In this document: piece by piece, positions 1 through 11,936 of the stretch
Numbering within the stretch: position 1 is the stretch's first letter
Layout: every line of letters begins with the position of its first letter
DNA from: Lobulomyces angularis
Lineage: Eukaryota; Chytridiomycota; Chytridiomycetes; Lobulomycetales; Lobulomycetaceae
Assembly (NCBI GenBank): GCA_027604685.1
Contig: JADHYX010000242.1
Location: forward strand, 1 to 32,673
DNA: 32,673 nt
Direction: 5' to 3'
Made by a program: the position numbers and the translations under genes
Notes under the pieces: model-generated
The model's input: only the letters and a program-made list of their open reading frames with translations
Told to the model about the DNA's origin: nothing
Database searches by the model: none

Positions 1-77
1 TTTTCGCTATTTTATTTTAATTGGTGTTTGTATTATTTTTTTGAATATGTTGGAAAAAGATAATGCCCAAGCACTAT
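1..77. repeat. Left copy of 77-bp perfect terminal inverted repeat
   Basis: Bases 1-77 are the exact reverse complement of 32597-32673. Identity stops at base 78 (C here, G in the reverse complement of the other end). No telomere-like repeat is visible. A length of exactly 77 equals a common de Bruijn k-mer size, so this probably marks a repeat node shared by both contig ends rather than a transposon end. Confidence 0.97.
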
Positions 78-632
78 CTAAGTCTTATTATTAAATAATT
101 TTTTTAAAGGAAACTTACATTACATAAATTGGATTTCGTAGATTAAAACACACTTTTCTTTTGTGTTAACTGCCTAGTTAATAGTTTAATATGCGATATT
201 GATATAATGAATTTATCATAGTACATGAATTAATTTCATTAGTCTTGACATACTTTTTATTTATGTATTCAGAATCAGGTATTAAATGCATTTAATTAGT
301 ATTCATTATTACATTTTCAATATATTATTTTATTATAAATTATTAGCACAACTTCATTTTTCCAATCTTAACTGTCTTTATTTTTTTTTAAGATTTTTAT
401 TTAACTCTTTTAAATTTTTTTTTTTTTAGCAGCTGCAAGTTACTAGCTGAAGCCAACATGGTTGTAAATTTTTTAAGGGTCAAATCTAATTTTTATTTTA
501 TTTTTGCAATAGTTTCATTTTATTTTATTTTATTTTTTGAAATTTGGTAAATTACTGCTTTTAAAAAAACCTAATGAAACTAACAAAGTTGAAACTTTTT
601 ATGGAAATATATGACTGTTTACCATCTATTAG
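78..632. other. Non-coding end region, 3' of AK9
   Basis: This is very AT-rich sequence with poly-T runs and no exon I can recognise. It contains the 3' flank of the AK9-like gene, which is transcribed leftward. A slightly less AT-rich patch at about 428-465 (around AGCAGCTGCAAG) has no coding reading that I can support. Confidence 0.6.
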
Positions 633-3600
633 CTATATCGTCTTTTTTAAGCTTAAGAATACTTCCATTTTTTTATCAAATCCAAATTCTCTATCAACAG
701 GAGGAATATAAACTAACATAAAATAAAATATTATTTCAATAACGAATTAATCACTAACCTCGTTGTTCCATTGTTTTTGACAAATAATTAATTAATTCAC
801 ATTCATTTTTGAAATGATTTAATTTTCTCTTAAAATTTTTTTTTAACCATTCGGAGGATTTTGGATTGTGCGCTAATATTTTTATAATTAATCTCCATCC
901 TCCTTTTTTATTTACCTTTTAAGTAAACTGCTATAAAGAATCCAGCAGATTCTTGTAGTGATCTAAAAGGATACTTTGGTTTAAATTTTCCTAACTCCTT
1001 CAACGCATCATTAAGTATGACTGCCAAAGTTTGTTCAAGGTATCCAACCTGCACATAATTATTATGAAATTACAAAAAAAATTAATTAAAAAACCATGGG
1101 CAAATTAGCAACAGTAATTTCGACTTTATTTGGTGGTAATTTTTTAGGAAGGGTAAGGTTCTCAAATTTCCATGGATTTCTTTAATTTAAATTTGGATTA
1201 ATTTATGCAAAAGTTCTTTTACCGTAAAAATGCTTCAGTTTTCTTTTCATCTGCCATAACATAAAGTTTTCCTTTGTATTCTACAACATTATTGCAATTT
1301 CCATGGATCAAGCTTTGGAAGCTAAAGGTACTTTAAAACCATATGTTAAGATTAAATTTTACCCAGGAGGTCCATTCAACAAAGTAACCGGGCAGTATCC
1401 TTGAAGCTCCATGCTTGCCGGAAAAGAAAGTTTAATATCACTAGCAGACATTCTGCAAGGTAGTTCTGGTAAACCAGGTCGACTAAGATAAACTGTTGGG
1501 CAAGCCAAAAATTTATTCATTGCTTCTTTATTTTTGAATCGGTAAAACATATTTTGATATTCTGCGACGCATTCCGTCCCCGCAGATCCCTTTTCAAGTT
1601 CATCACTATCAAGTAACGTAACCAAGCAGTAGTTTTCATATTTTGATATATTTTCTTGTACATGATAGTTGTTTAATCCTACTCCAAAAATTGGGGCAGC
1701 TTTTCCTTTTATATATTAAAAATTTAGGTTTTGTATTTAAGTAATTTTTTTATTACCATGATATTTCAGATTCCAGTAGTTTTGCTTACATAAAATAGTT
1801 TTCTCTATAGCATTATGTGCCATATTTGCAGCAGCCCATTTTGAGCAACATTTACTTATCATAGTGCAATTGTCATATTTGGAAGTATAGAATTCACAAA
1901 TTCCTTTTTTTTCGTTCAAATAATTTTCGTTTCTAAGCGATACTACATCAGCAGCATTTAATCTCTGCTTATTTTCTCTTTAAAGTTAAAAAATTAATCA
2001 ATACTTATATTAATTATATTAGTACATAATGTCTTGTTCAAAGTCCATTAAGGTTCTCTTTATTTGCTCTCCAGATTCTACATCAAATATTATGACATTA
2101 TTAGGAGAAACACCAAGTTCTTCCAATGCTTTAGCTTGTTCAAAGGTATGTGGATAGCCATCCAAAATCCAACTTTTTTTTACAGTTTAGAGCACTATGA
2201 ATTTTAATATTACCCTTTTGATTGGCATATTCCCCGAGATGTAATCTGATACACAGCTTCAATAATTAAAGTATCTGGAACTGAGAAACCATTTGTTAGA
2301 GTCGTTGTTAACTGTAAATGACAAATTTTAAAAATTAATGAGAGAACAATGATCCTTTACTCACAGCTTCATAAAGTTCACTATCTTCTTTTCCATCTAA
2401 AATAGCTTGCAATATAATCGGAATTGTTAAATAAGTAATATCAAAGTCTCTGGCTATTCTTTCAGCTGCTAAAGTTTTTCCGGACTTAGGTGGACCGACA
2501 ATGAATATGGAAGGTTGAATGTGAGGTTCTGGTGGAGGGTTATCAATAAAGTTAAATGTGTTTTCTAAAAATTCCTGTCATGAAAAGTTAGAATTGGAAA
2601 ATGGACTAGTCTTACTTTTCTTTCTGTTTCTGTCCTTAAATAATAAACAAATTCCCCATGAATAACTGGAAGATATCCAAGAGATGCTCGCGTAAGACAT
2701 CTATTCTTAGCTATCGTAATAGGACAGTATTTTCTATTGAATTATAGTAGCCATATCAAAACTATAAAATAATTTACCTGAATTTACTGAATTTTTTAAC
2801 ACCGTATTTTAGCAAATCCTCCGCAGTTTTGAAATCCACAGACCTGGCGTTCGAAAGTATACTTTTACGCTAAATTCCATAAAGAGATTAAATGAGTCAT
2901 AATTTTAAATTTTTGAAGTTTACATTCTCAATAAAAATTCTCAAGTTATGTTTGATTTCAGAAATGATTGGCCTTAAAAATCTATTTGCATCAATTTCTT
3001 GAACTGGTATTGAAGAATATGATTCAATTGCCGAAATTGTTTCAGATACTCTATTTTCTTCTTTTTCAATTCCATCGATTAATGCGGAAAGCTCTCCTTC
3101 AGGATCATAACTTGGATCTTGTAAGTACAAGTGTTTTGCCGCGTTTTCTTTTAAATTTTTTAAATGAATTCTATTTCCTAGTAATTCTGCATCAACTTTT
3201 AAATTCACCACAGCATCTACATGAAAGCCTTGTTTTAATAATAATTCAGCTTCACTTTTATTTCGTGGAAAGTGCTCTAGGATAAAACCGCTGGTATCAA
3301 AGGGCTTCAAAATATAATTAATTACTACAGCAAGAATGGTAATACCTTTCCCTTAAATAGCAAATTAATTAAATTATTGATTACATGTGCTGGAGGAGCT
3401 GCAGTGTCTCTTATTGAAACTTCAACCTCTTCTTTTTCAGCATCAGACAAGTTTAAAATATGTTGTTTTAACAAAATTTCAAAATCTACATGAGGTACAC
3501 CACTGTGACGGGAAAGATTCTTACAAACTTCACTCTTATAAAAAAACGTCAGATATTTTTACAAAACTGTTTTTACCTTTCCTGACCCAGATGGTCCAAA

Positions 3601-6600
3601 TACTGCTATTCGCAGTGGCGGTGCTTGCATATAGGAGCTGAAAGTGACAAAGTTATGTGGTTCTGCACAAAAGGCCGATCGTGCCTCTTCATTAACAAGG
3701 TAATAAATTAATGTCTACAAAAAAACTCTTAACAAACTGTATATTCTTGAATGTTATTACCCTATACAACACTAAAAATAAAGTTTAAGACTTTTGCAGT
3801 AATTTTTATTTACCTGCATAATTTGGTGATCCATTGGTCAATACTTGTCTTTTTCGCAAAGAAACTGGGCAATAATGTTTAGTAATACCTAACTCCACAT
3901 TTGCTGGGAGCTGCGATATTTTTGCTGCAGACAATGGTACTAAACAATTATTTTAATAAAAATATTTTTTTAGGGTACCTGCTTTAGGTAAAAATGGGTC
4001 TATTGCTGTTTGAAGGGTACTCAATACGGTATGCACTGCCAGTTCTGCTGGAACAAGCATTATTTTTACTTCACGCTCCTCATATAATTTTACGATTTCA
4101 GAATATTCTTCTTTGAACCCATTATATAAATTATCGAAAAATGGAAACATAGAAATTTTGTTTTCTGGGCACCAGTCTAGTGGATAAATAGCAGAATTTA
4201 AATTTTTTGGAGTCTTAACTTCAACTCTGTCTGGAGAAAATTTAATTCCAAGTTCTTCTCTACATTCTTCCCCAGATACTGTGCTGGAAAAAAACAAATC
4301 TGCTCTATCCCTTACAGAAAGCTCATTTATGTCTAAAATATAATTAATTGATTTTTTGATAATTTCAAATACCATTCTTTAAGGTTATTGCATATTGAGG
4401 TATTAATCCTGATTCTATAAGAGCTTTTGCCTAAAATGTTGGTGTTAAATAATAAGGCTACAATAAATACTGCGTTACCTGATCAACAGTTCTGGGAAAA
4501 CCATCAAGTAGCCAGGATGACTCTCCAACTGCAGATTCTTCGAATTCTTCATCTTCATCCATCTGATTTAGTACGAATTTAAATATCTCAACTTCCATAG
4601 CAGCAGATATAGTTTTTCCACTCCGAAGCCTATTCCGAACCTATCGCAAAATTTAAAATTAGAAAAAAAAACAATTACCCTCTTATAAATTTGATTCGTT
4701 GCAATCAAGTTTGTCTGATCAGGATTTTTATCCCACTTTGACAAAATTTGATCTAAATTCAAATATTTCAATTTATATATTTTTGCCAACAGTGTGCCCT
4801 GTGTGGACTTTCCAGAAAATGGACCACCTAAAATACAAATCTTGAGAGATGGGATTTGTGTAGGACATGTAAGAAATTTGTTTGGGTTTTCCATAAATTG
4901 ATTTAATGCTTTTTGATTTGCGAAAAAGTGAATAAATCCCTTTATATTTTGTTAAGTTATCATTATAATTTACGTTAGTTATACCGCATAAGCAACAACG
5001 TATGTCATGCTTGCATTAACCAGAATTTTATCATTAACAAAACTCACAGCACAGTATTTTCCCCAATTACCGAGTTCTCTAGGTGGTTCGTCAGGTTCTA
5101 AATCTAATGTAGAGTAAATTTTTACAATATCTTCTTCACTTTTTCCTTTTACATCTAAAGGGACTAATATTTTGGGAAAAATAGTTTTAAGATTTAGCCC
5201 TAGACCTAAAGTGTCTATTCTGTGCATTACATCCTTAATTATGACATCAGGATGCTGTGATCCATTTATTTCTATGTAATGGAAGTTATAGTTGGAAGTT
5301 TTTTGACGCTTCGATTTAACTTTTAATTGCTTTAAATATGGTTCTACTGATTGAGACCAATACAGCAGTTCTCGATCAATATTTTCTTCAAAATCTTCAG
5401 ATCTTCGTAACAATCTAAAAAGTATTACAAATATTCATTAAAAACTACTTTACCTCTTAAAAATTTCATCAGAAATTGGCTCGTAGTTTTGTTTATTTGA
5501 CAGCTTTACTTTTTTTAATTCGTTTATATTCAATTTACCTTTCTTTTTTGTCTTATTTTTTAAATCGACATTTTCTTCTTCATTCATATTGTCTAGGACA
5601 TTAAAGTTTAAGTACTCTTCATCGACTATTTTGCTTTCCTCATCTTCCTCGTTTTCCTCTTCCATCTCATCATTTTCTTCTTCATTTTCAACGGCCTCTT
5701 CTTGATTTTCGTCTTCCTCATTCAGAAATTTGTTCTTTGATGCTAACTGAGCTTCTAAAGTAGCTTTTATCCTTTGGGCGGAATAAATCATTCCCGTAAG
5801 AGGGTCAATCTTTTGGGCCTTTCTTCTTCTTTTTAAGCTGGAATCCTCAATATTCAGTTGAATAACCACTGGAATAAAATCCGGAATGGTCTCTAATTTG
5901 GAAGCTCTCGACCCTGGCCTGGATCTAGTAGACGCTGGTCTATCACACTGGGGACTAGTTAATCTGTCAATGAGACTGAATTCAGTGATAGTGTTACTAG
6001 AAAATTTAGAGGCAATTTCACTTGTCGGAGTGTTAGGAGCTGTGTTATTACAGCTTTGAACATTAGTTGAAGTTGTTGTTAAATCAGGTTGAGTGTAAGT
6101 TGCACTTGAGCTCGCCGATTTTGTGACTCTTTTCTTTATCTTCTTTAAAACTGGTCTTTCACCAGTATTTGGTTTACTTGGTTCAACAATTGTTGCCGAA
6201 CTAGAGGGAATATCATCTAATATAATTCCAGAAAATTTTAAGCTATCTTTTTTTGGAGCAGCTTCCATCGCTTCTAAAATTTTTGATGTTGCAACTTCTT
6301 TTCCCGAATATAAGTGTAGACATAACTAAAAAAATAGTATGAAAATATTTTCTTTTGTGGTAGTTTACCCTATCATGTATTTCGTCATCAATGAGGTGTA
6401 CTTCTTTGTTTAAAACAGTTTGTGCACTGACTACTTTGCTCCCTAGCTGTTCCGCTAGTTTATTAGCTACAGTAGATTTTCCGGAACCCGACTTTCCGAC
6501 TAAACACCATTTAGTTTTATGTAAAATTGATTTTTACCTAATATAAACAATGGTTTCGAAACTTTTTTAATGGCATTCTCAGCAGGAATTTTTTCAATAA

Positions 6601-6658
6601 ATTTTGTTATATTGTCTTCGTCTTTAATTTTTGCATTCACTTTTCCCTCTGTATGCAT
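633..6658 (-). CDS. AK9: AK9-like multi-domain adenylate/nucleoside monophosphate kinase
   Basis: Adenylate kinase 9 is a large protein of repeated nucleotide monophosphate kinase modules, linked in animals to nucleotide balance in cilia. The gene reads leftward from ATG at 6656-6658 (MHTEGKVNAK) to TAG at 633-635, with many introns; I estimate about 1,600 residues (human about 1,900). Four P-loops are visible: GKSGSGKST (about 6474-6500), GGPFSGKST (about 4805-4830), GPSGSGKS (split by an intron near 3580-3600) and GPPKSGKT (about 2478-2502). Kinase-core segments include GIILDDIP, WLLDGFPRT, GFILEHFPR and VLDGYPHTFEQ. Five YHS-like Cys-Pro modules lie between or after them: WGKYCAVSF, HYCPVSL, KYCPITI, YCLVTLL and ELQGYCPVTLL. 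The C-terminus (VGYLEQTL, AHNPKSSEW, MEVFLSLKKTI) matches the AK9 tail. Module 1 carries a long acidic, Ser-rich insertion (about 5560-6180). An 11-nt microexon at 3761-3771 is needed to keep frame. Not every splice junction was summed. Confidence 0.9.
3761..3771 (-). other. AK9: 11-nt microexon of AK9
   Basis: The upstream exon ends at 3814 in phase 1 (TAT GCA G) and the next clear exon begins at 3714 in phase 0 (ACA TTA ATT TAT). A direct join breaks the frame. Splitting the gap into two ordinary introns, 3772-3813 (gtaaat to ttttag, 42 nt) and 3715-3760 (gtaata to ttgtag, 46 nt), leaves the exon TGTTGTATAGG, restores frame, and gives NYAVLYRTLIYYLVNEEA. This resembles the AK9 family pattern of an aromatic-Arg-x-x-Ile-Tyr-Tyr stretch at this point. 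Confidence 0.85.
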
Positions 6659-7240
6659 AGTTAACTAGTTGTCAACAATGTTTTTTGCAATAATAATAAC
6701 AGTAAATATCAAAAATTTCAATTTTTCGCGTTTAAAAAAATATTTCAAATAAAAAATATTCTTGTATTGCTAACAATCCGTCAATTAAAAGATTAACATT
6801 AGTAAGAGTAGTAGAGTAGTTGTATTATTTACTTAAGTAAGAAGAGATACTATGCAACTAAAAAAAAAATGAAAAAGTTTAGATACAATGGTGGAGTTTA
6901 AAGTAGAGAAAATTAAATAATATAAACGTGTAATGCTGCTTTTTTAGTAAATTTAATTTTAAATAAGCTGAACTTCCACTTCATTAACTTAAAAAAGTTT
7001 CTTTAAATATCTAGAGTTTTCAAAATGTCAAACCACTAATTTTTTTAACAATTTCTACATTTATCATTATAACGAAATTGAGTAAATTTAAAATTCTTTT
7101 ATTTACAAATAAGCTATAATGTTACTATTTAACAATGACTTTAAATTCCATAATAAACCATTAACTTTGGGATGATCTCATTTTGCAAAATACCACATTT
7201 ACAATAAAGTACCTTTGAGTTTTAATATAACAGGATTAGA
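6659..7240. promoter_or_regulatory. Intergenic region: AK9 promoter and 3' flank of the IQ-protein gene
   Basis: About 580 bp of very AT-rich sequence lies between two leftward genes. Apart from the CGCG-containing 18-mer near the AK9 start (listed separately), I see only simple A/T runs and a short imperfect GTA/AGT-rich stretch at about 6798-6845. No conserved exon is apparent. Confidence 0.6.
6720..6737. promoter_or_regulatory. CGCG-core 18-mer upstream of AK9
   Basis: The sequence AATTTTTCGCGTTTAAAA ends the promoter side of AK9, with the CGCG core about 70 bp upstream of the start codon. The same 18 bases occur at 30652-30669 upstream of FAM184. On the gene strand it reads AAACGCGAAAAA, which contains CGCGAAA, the form bound by fungal SBF-type and some E2F-type factors. 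Function is inferred. Confidence 0.5.
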
Positions 7241-9822
7241 CTATCGTACTTTTTGCTGCTGTGCCAGAATTGCAAATCCCTTTTCAATCAAAATCATCAT
7301 TTCACTGGGGGGTAAAAACATCTGAAAACAGTTTATATTATTGCCAATTTATAAATTATAAGTTACCTTAAAAACAGGTTTGACAAGCTCAGGAATATCA
7401 TCAGGCTTTCCAGACTATTTCAAATGTTAAAAAAAAAAAAATGAAGCTTTACGTTTATTTTAATTGGTTTGTTATGCTTTAACATTTCATATTCCCTCAT
7501 TGCCTTTCTGTAGGCTTTTCTTCTTTCAACATAATCTTCTTTTATAACTTGAAGTTTAATATGCTCTGGTACCTCCACAATAACTTTTACTTTTTCCTTT
7601 TCTTTACCTGGTTTCTGATTTCTTCAACAAATATTAAAATTTAATTTTGAAATTTTTTGTATTAATTACTTGTCTTTTTTTTTCTTAGAAGTGTCATCAC
7701 TAATAGCATTAGGTTTTCTAAGATTCCACCATTGTGGCACTAGGCTTTCCCAGTGTTTGCAGATACAAAGTGTCCTCATATTTCTAGCATTCAAAAACGC
7801 CCTTGATATTTGCTGAGCTTTGACAACTAATAAAAATGGTTATTAAATTATATTCATGACGTTGTACCAGAAAATCTATATTTTTTAACTATCTTCATTA
7901 ATTTTGAAACATCATGAACGTCTCTAAAGAATTGTCTAATAAGATTACTTGCTTTATGCTTTTCCTCCTCCCGCCGGTAAATTATATATTTGTGAAAAAC
8001 CCTAGTAGCAAAATAATGATTATAAGCTAGAAATAAAAAAATTATACCTAGATATAATGGCCAAAGAGGTTTTAACTTTTTCGTATTGAATAGCAGCTTT
8101 ATATTTTTTCCAAGCTTTTTGAATAATAATAGCAGAATGAGTTTCTAAAAGAGAAATTTCCCTTTCTTGATGTCTTAATATCAAAAAATCTCTTATGGCA
8201 TTTAATTTTGAAGCCAAAGTAATAGCAATGAACCACTTCTTTTGTAACAGTTGGGTTTTTCCTAATTTTTCCTTGGGTTGTTCTTTCATTTTTTCATTGT
8301 TTACCAAATCCTTCTTTTTTATTTGCATCAAAACCTTTTTCACCTTTTCGCTCTTGAGTAATCTATGATTTTCTAAAACTGTTTTTATACGATCTTCATG
8401 TTTTTGTTTCTAAAAATTTTATTAATGGCATAGGAAAATATAGTTGCTTACGTTAATTGATAGTAATTGAAGCTTTTTAGAAGGGTAGTAAGCATCAAAA
8501 ACTTTATTAGACTGGATAATATCTGTAACATATTTTGTTTTCTCACAGTTATCCTCCAATTTATATGCAGCTGTAAACAATGTCTATTAGAAATGGAAAT
8601 TTAAAAGACAATTTTTACTTATTTTATTCTGAAACGCGTCCCATTCAGACTGGCTATTTTTTAAATTCTCAATTCTCTTGTTCAATTCAATGTAAATTAA
8701 TCTTAAGGGTTTTCTCATTAATCCAGTTCCACTGTTCGATCGGCCCAAAATGTTTCCCATAGCTCCACCATTTCCATCCAAGAACGCAGTGGCAGCTGCC
8801 ATTGCAACTTGATTTTCTTGTTGTTCGGATTTTTCATTTCCTTTTTTTTTGTCATTTAAGTTTTGCTGCTGCTGTAATTGAAGGTTAGCTATATTTTGAT
8901 GGTTTTTATCATCTAAGTTCTTGATTTTTTCTAAATTTTTTAAAAAAAATTAAAAGCTAAATGTTTAATTGTTACCTAATAGTTTTTGAATTTCATTGAA
9001 GTTTTTATCGAATATACTAACGCCCTTCAGTCCAGAACCAGCTTCTCCCATATCGCTGTCAAATTCCTCCGTTACAAAGCGCTTGTCGATTTTTTCCTTT
9101 AAGTAATTTGAGTTTAATTTCTTTAACAATGTATCCAGTTGTTCATTTTCCTTTCTAGTAGCATTCGATAATTTATTTCCGACCCACCAAGCAATGATGG
9201 AATTATTATTATTATTGAAATTCCCAGATTGTTGCAGTTGTTGTTGCTGAATATTTATTTGATGGGAATTTACAGATTGGAGTTGATCAGGATTACTTGC
9301 GTTACTGTTTTTTAAAGTTCCATATCCTAAACTGGAGATTGAGAATTTCTTTTTTTTTGCACTACAGCTAAAGCTTTCTTCGCCAAAAAGCTTAGCATAA
9401 TTTGGAGGTTCTTCTAAATGCTGAATTTTCGTTTCTAAATTTTGCAGGTCTTGATGATTTCCTTTATTGTTCAAATAATTTTGACTTGAATTTCTGCTAT
9501 TATTCTTATCATATGCAGAAAAGCTATTTACGTTTAATAAATTTTTTGACGAGTTAGATATTGATTTTGCTGACTCCCCCTTAAGTAAAGGCGGAAGAGT
9601 TACATCGAGAGAATTTGTAGTTAACGATGACTGAGTTATGGGCTGATTTATTTGTTCACTGATTGCCACGGATACTCTATGATTATTGTCGATAGGTATT
9701 TTTTTAACATCTGAATTTCTATTACTAAATGTCTGCTTCTTTTCCGTGGAAGATGGTCTGCTTTCTAAAGAATCAGAATAATTGTTTTCAACTACAGGAG
9801 CTAAAGAAAACTTTGTTGCCAT
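7241..9822 (-). CDS. IQ-motif protein, unnamed
   Basis: I do not recognise a named orthologue. Translation starts at ATG 9820-9822 (MATKFSLAPV) and ends at TAG 7241-7243; by my estimate it is about 740 residues over roughly nine exons. The first 280 or so residues are low-complexity Ser/Asn/Gln-rich, including Gln and Asn runs (about 9195-9260). The second half is basic and helical. It carries an IQ motif, IIIQKAWKKYKAAIQYEK (about 8055-8140), followed by further IQ-like helices (FLNARNMRTLCICKHWE, about 7750-7800) and a short C-terminus MFLPPSEMMILIEKGFAI. IQ motifs bind calmodulin or myosin-type light chains, so a calmodulin-linked structural role, perhaps flagellar, is plausible but inferred. 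It sits head-to-tail with AK9. Confidence 0.75.
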
Positions 9823-10295
9823 CAAAGCTTCAAGTAAGAATTAGTATATGACACAAATTTATAATATCTTGACTTAAATTATATTAATAGGAAATATTTG
9901 AGTACTTCAATAAAATTTAAAAATTTTTTTTTGTTTTATTGCCAATCACGAGAATAAATTTTTTTACCAGAAAAAAGATTCACCATTTTCTTGATACTTA
10001 GTTTAAGCGCTATAATTTTTTTTTTGGTTAAAGAATTTATTTTTGCAGTTTACTAAAAAAATAAGAAGCGTAATTTAATAAGACAATTTAGTTATTTTCA
10101 GAGCCAAAAAAAGTAAGAAACTTTAAGTATTTAATAGATAAATATTAATTTTAACGAATATTTGCAACAAGAAGTAAAATTTGTATTTCTGTATTTTGAT
10201 AAAATAGGCAAAACAATAACAATCTACAATTTGTCTCCTTCAAATTTTTTTAGAATTTTTTTCAAGGGTTATTCAACATTTTTAATTGTAAAGTT
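9823..10295. promoter_or_regulatory. Divergent intergenic region
   Basis: The 473 bp lie between the leftward IQ-protein gene and the rightward Ser/Asn-rich gene and must hold both promoters. It is A/T-run rich. The only GC-containing words are AAGCGCT (about 10003) and GAAGCGTAA (about 10066). There is no CGCG, no X-box-like site that I can see, and no coding signal. Confidence 0.6.
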
Positions 10296-11511
10296 ATGTA
10301 TTCATCAAATACTCGTGGTTCTCATAACAACAATGATCCTTCAAACAGCTTTACTTTAGGAAACTCTAAAACCGATTTACCGGTTGTGTTAACGAAAGCA
10401 AATTTGGTGCAAAAGGTACCTTCCAACAACAATACCTTCAGTAGTTCTAGGCCGAATAAGGTGTTAAAGCAGAGAAACGTGTTAACTGGTGTTAGCTCGT
10501 CTAAACCTACTTCCTTAGTTGCTAACAATAAAACTTCAAGAAGTACCACAACACATAATACCCACTGTATAAACAACAAAAAATCCTGCTCTACTATTTC
10601 TATAGAAAGTAATGAATTGCTTAAACCTTCAAGACTAGTGATGTCCCTTAGTTCAAACTCTCCCACTGAAATTGAAACTTCAAGTAAGCGTACTTACAGC
10701 AGCTGTCATATAAATGATGAAGTTTACTATGAATCCATTTTAGACAGAACCTTAAGAGGTAGTAGTGGCTTTTCTAAAAATATGGACTCTGTTGAAGATA
10801 AACCTACCTCCAGAGTTTCAGGAAAAGTACTGGTCAGTGATTCAGGTATTTACACTTTGCAAGACGTAAAGTTTAAACTTACAAATCATCCATATTACTT
10901 CATATTTATTTGAATTCTTGTTCATTACTCATTATCTTATTATAGGCTCACAAACTAGTGAAGATTTTCATCAGTTATCTTTTATCTATCGAAGACAATC
11001 CCCTTATGATCCAGCAAACTCCAATCTTCAACATTTAGAAGAGGAAATGGAGAAAGTAGAATGGTCAAATTTAACTAAAGGATCTACATTGAACAATTAT
11101 CACAGTAGCAGAGCACTGAGTATTAGGCCTTCTATAAACATGGAGGAGTTTTTTAGAAATGACAGCACACAGCAAGAAGATAATAAAAATTTACTATCAA
11201 CTTCCCCATTGAGCAATTTTAGCAATGAATTTCCTTTAGAACCACCCAATCACTGCTTAAAACCAACGCCAAAAAGAGGAATTCCAGGTCACTTTTTGTC
11301 AAATATGAATAGCGCATCAGAGAGGTTCAACTGTGGGAGTTCTGACGGTGGTGGCTCAGCAACTAGTTCTGCTTCCAGTTTTTCTACAATGCCTAGCAAC
11401 TTGAGTTCTCCCAGTGCTGAAAGGATTCAGTATAACAATTACTATTTTGATAAATCTCAACTTCCTTGGTCGAACTCACATCTGAATTATAGAGGAAATG
11501 CCCACTTTTAA
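10296..11511 (+). CDS. Ser/Asn-rich protein of unknown function
   Basis: I do not recognise this protein. Two exons (10296-10845 and 10946-11511) join in frame across a 100-nt GT-AG intron to give 371 residues ending in RGNAHF. The first 130 residues are Ser/Asn/Thr/Lys-rich and look disordered. More ordered-looking segments are DEVYYESILDRTLRG (exon 1) and, in exon 2, FIYRRQSPYDPANSNLQHLE then HSSRALSIRPSINMEEFF. The second exon ends in another Ser/Gly-rich tract (SSDGGGSATSSASSFS). No signal peptide, membrane helix or catalytic motif is visible. It shares a divergent promoter with the IQ-motif gene. The start ATG is the first in the open frame; a start further downstream is possible. Confidence 0.75.
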
Positions 11512-11936
11512 TCTGAAAGTAAACTTAAAGGAGTTCTGGAATTTTTTTTTTGAAATCTAATATATATGAATATCTCTTATTTTAATATTTTAAAGGAAAA
11601 CACTTTTTCGTTTTATTTTTTTTCTGCGGACTTGGCAAAGCAAGAATTGATTATAATGTAGAAAAGGAGAATGTCGGTGTTGATTCTGAAACTTGATAAA
11701 TATAATTTTATTATTTATGTGCAGCCCATAACTAATGCTTTTGCCTTTTTTCATAATTTAAAGATCACATATCTTTATGAGTTATTTGAAAACAAAATAT
11801 TGGAACCTCCATTACGTAGTTATTATTCGTTACTATTGATGGACAGGAAAAAATTATGAAATATACTTGCAGTTTATTCTATACACTTTCTCCCATTTAA
11901 CCAATAGGGTTTAATGGAGGTTTTGAACCTTTTTAG
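11512..11936. other. Intergenic region before RAD21
   Basis: This 425-bp stretch contains the 3' flank of the preceding gene and the RAD21 promoter. A 62-codon open stretch (11671-11859) shows no recognisable protein and is probably chance. No ACGCGT (MCB-type) site, expected for some cell-cycle genes, is present. Confidence 0.55.

Noticed and set aside
3715..3813. AK9 as a pseudogene or carrying a frameshift or GC-AG intron
   Set aside because: An 11-nt microexon with two canonical GT-AG introns restores the frame and the family pattern, which is simpler than a sequence error or a rare donor.
6123..6329. Plus-strand open frame inside AK9
   Set aside because: It overlaps AK9 exons that have clear homology, and its own translation has none.
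10322..10666. Antisense open frame of 114 codons
   Set aside because: It is the shadow of the Ser/Asn-rich gene on the plus strand; the sequence is low-complexity and unlike any protein.
11671..11859. 62-codon open frame before RAD21
   Set aside because: Composition is like random AT-rich sequence, there is no family match, and RAD21 is complete without it.
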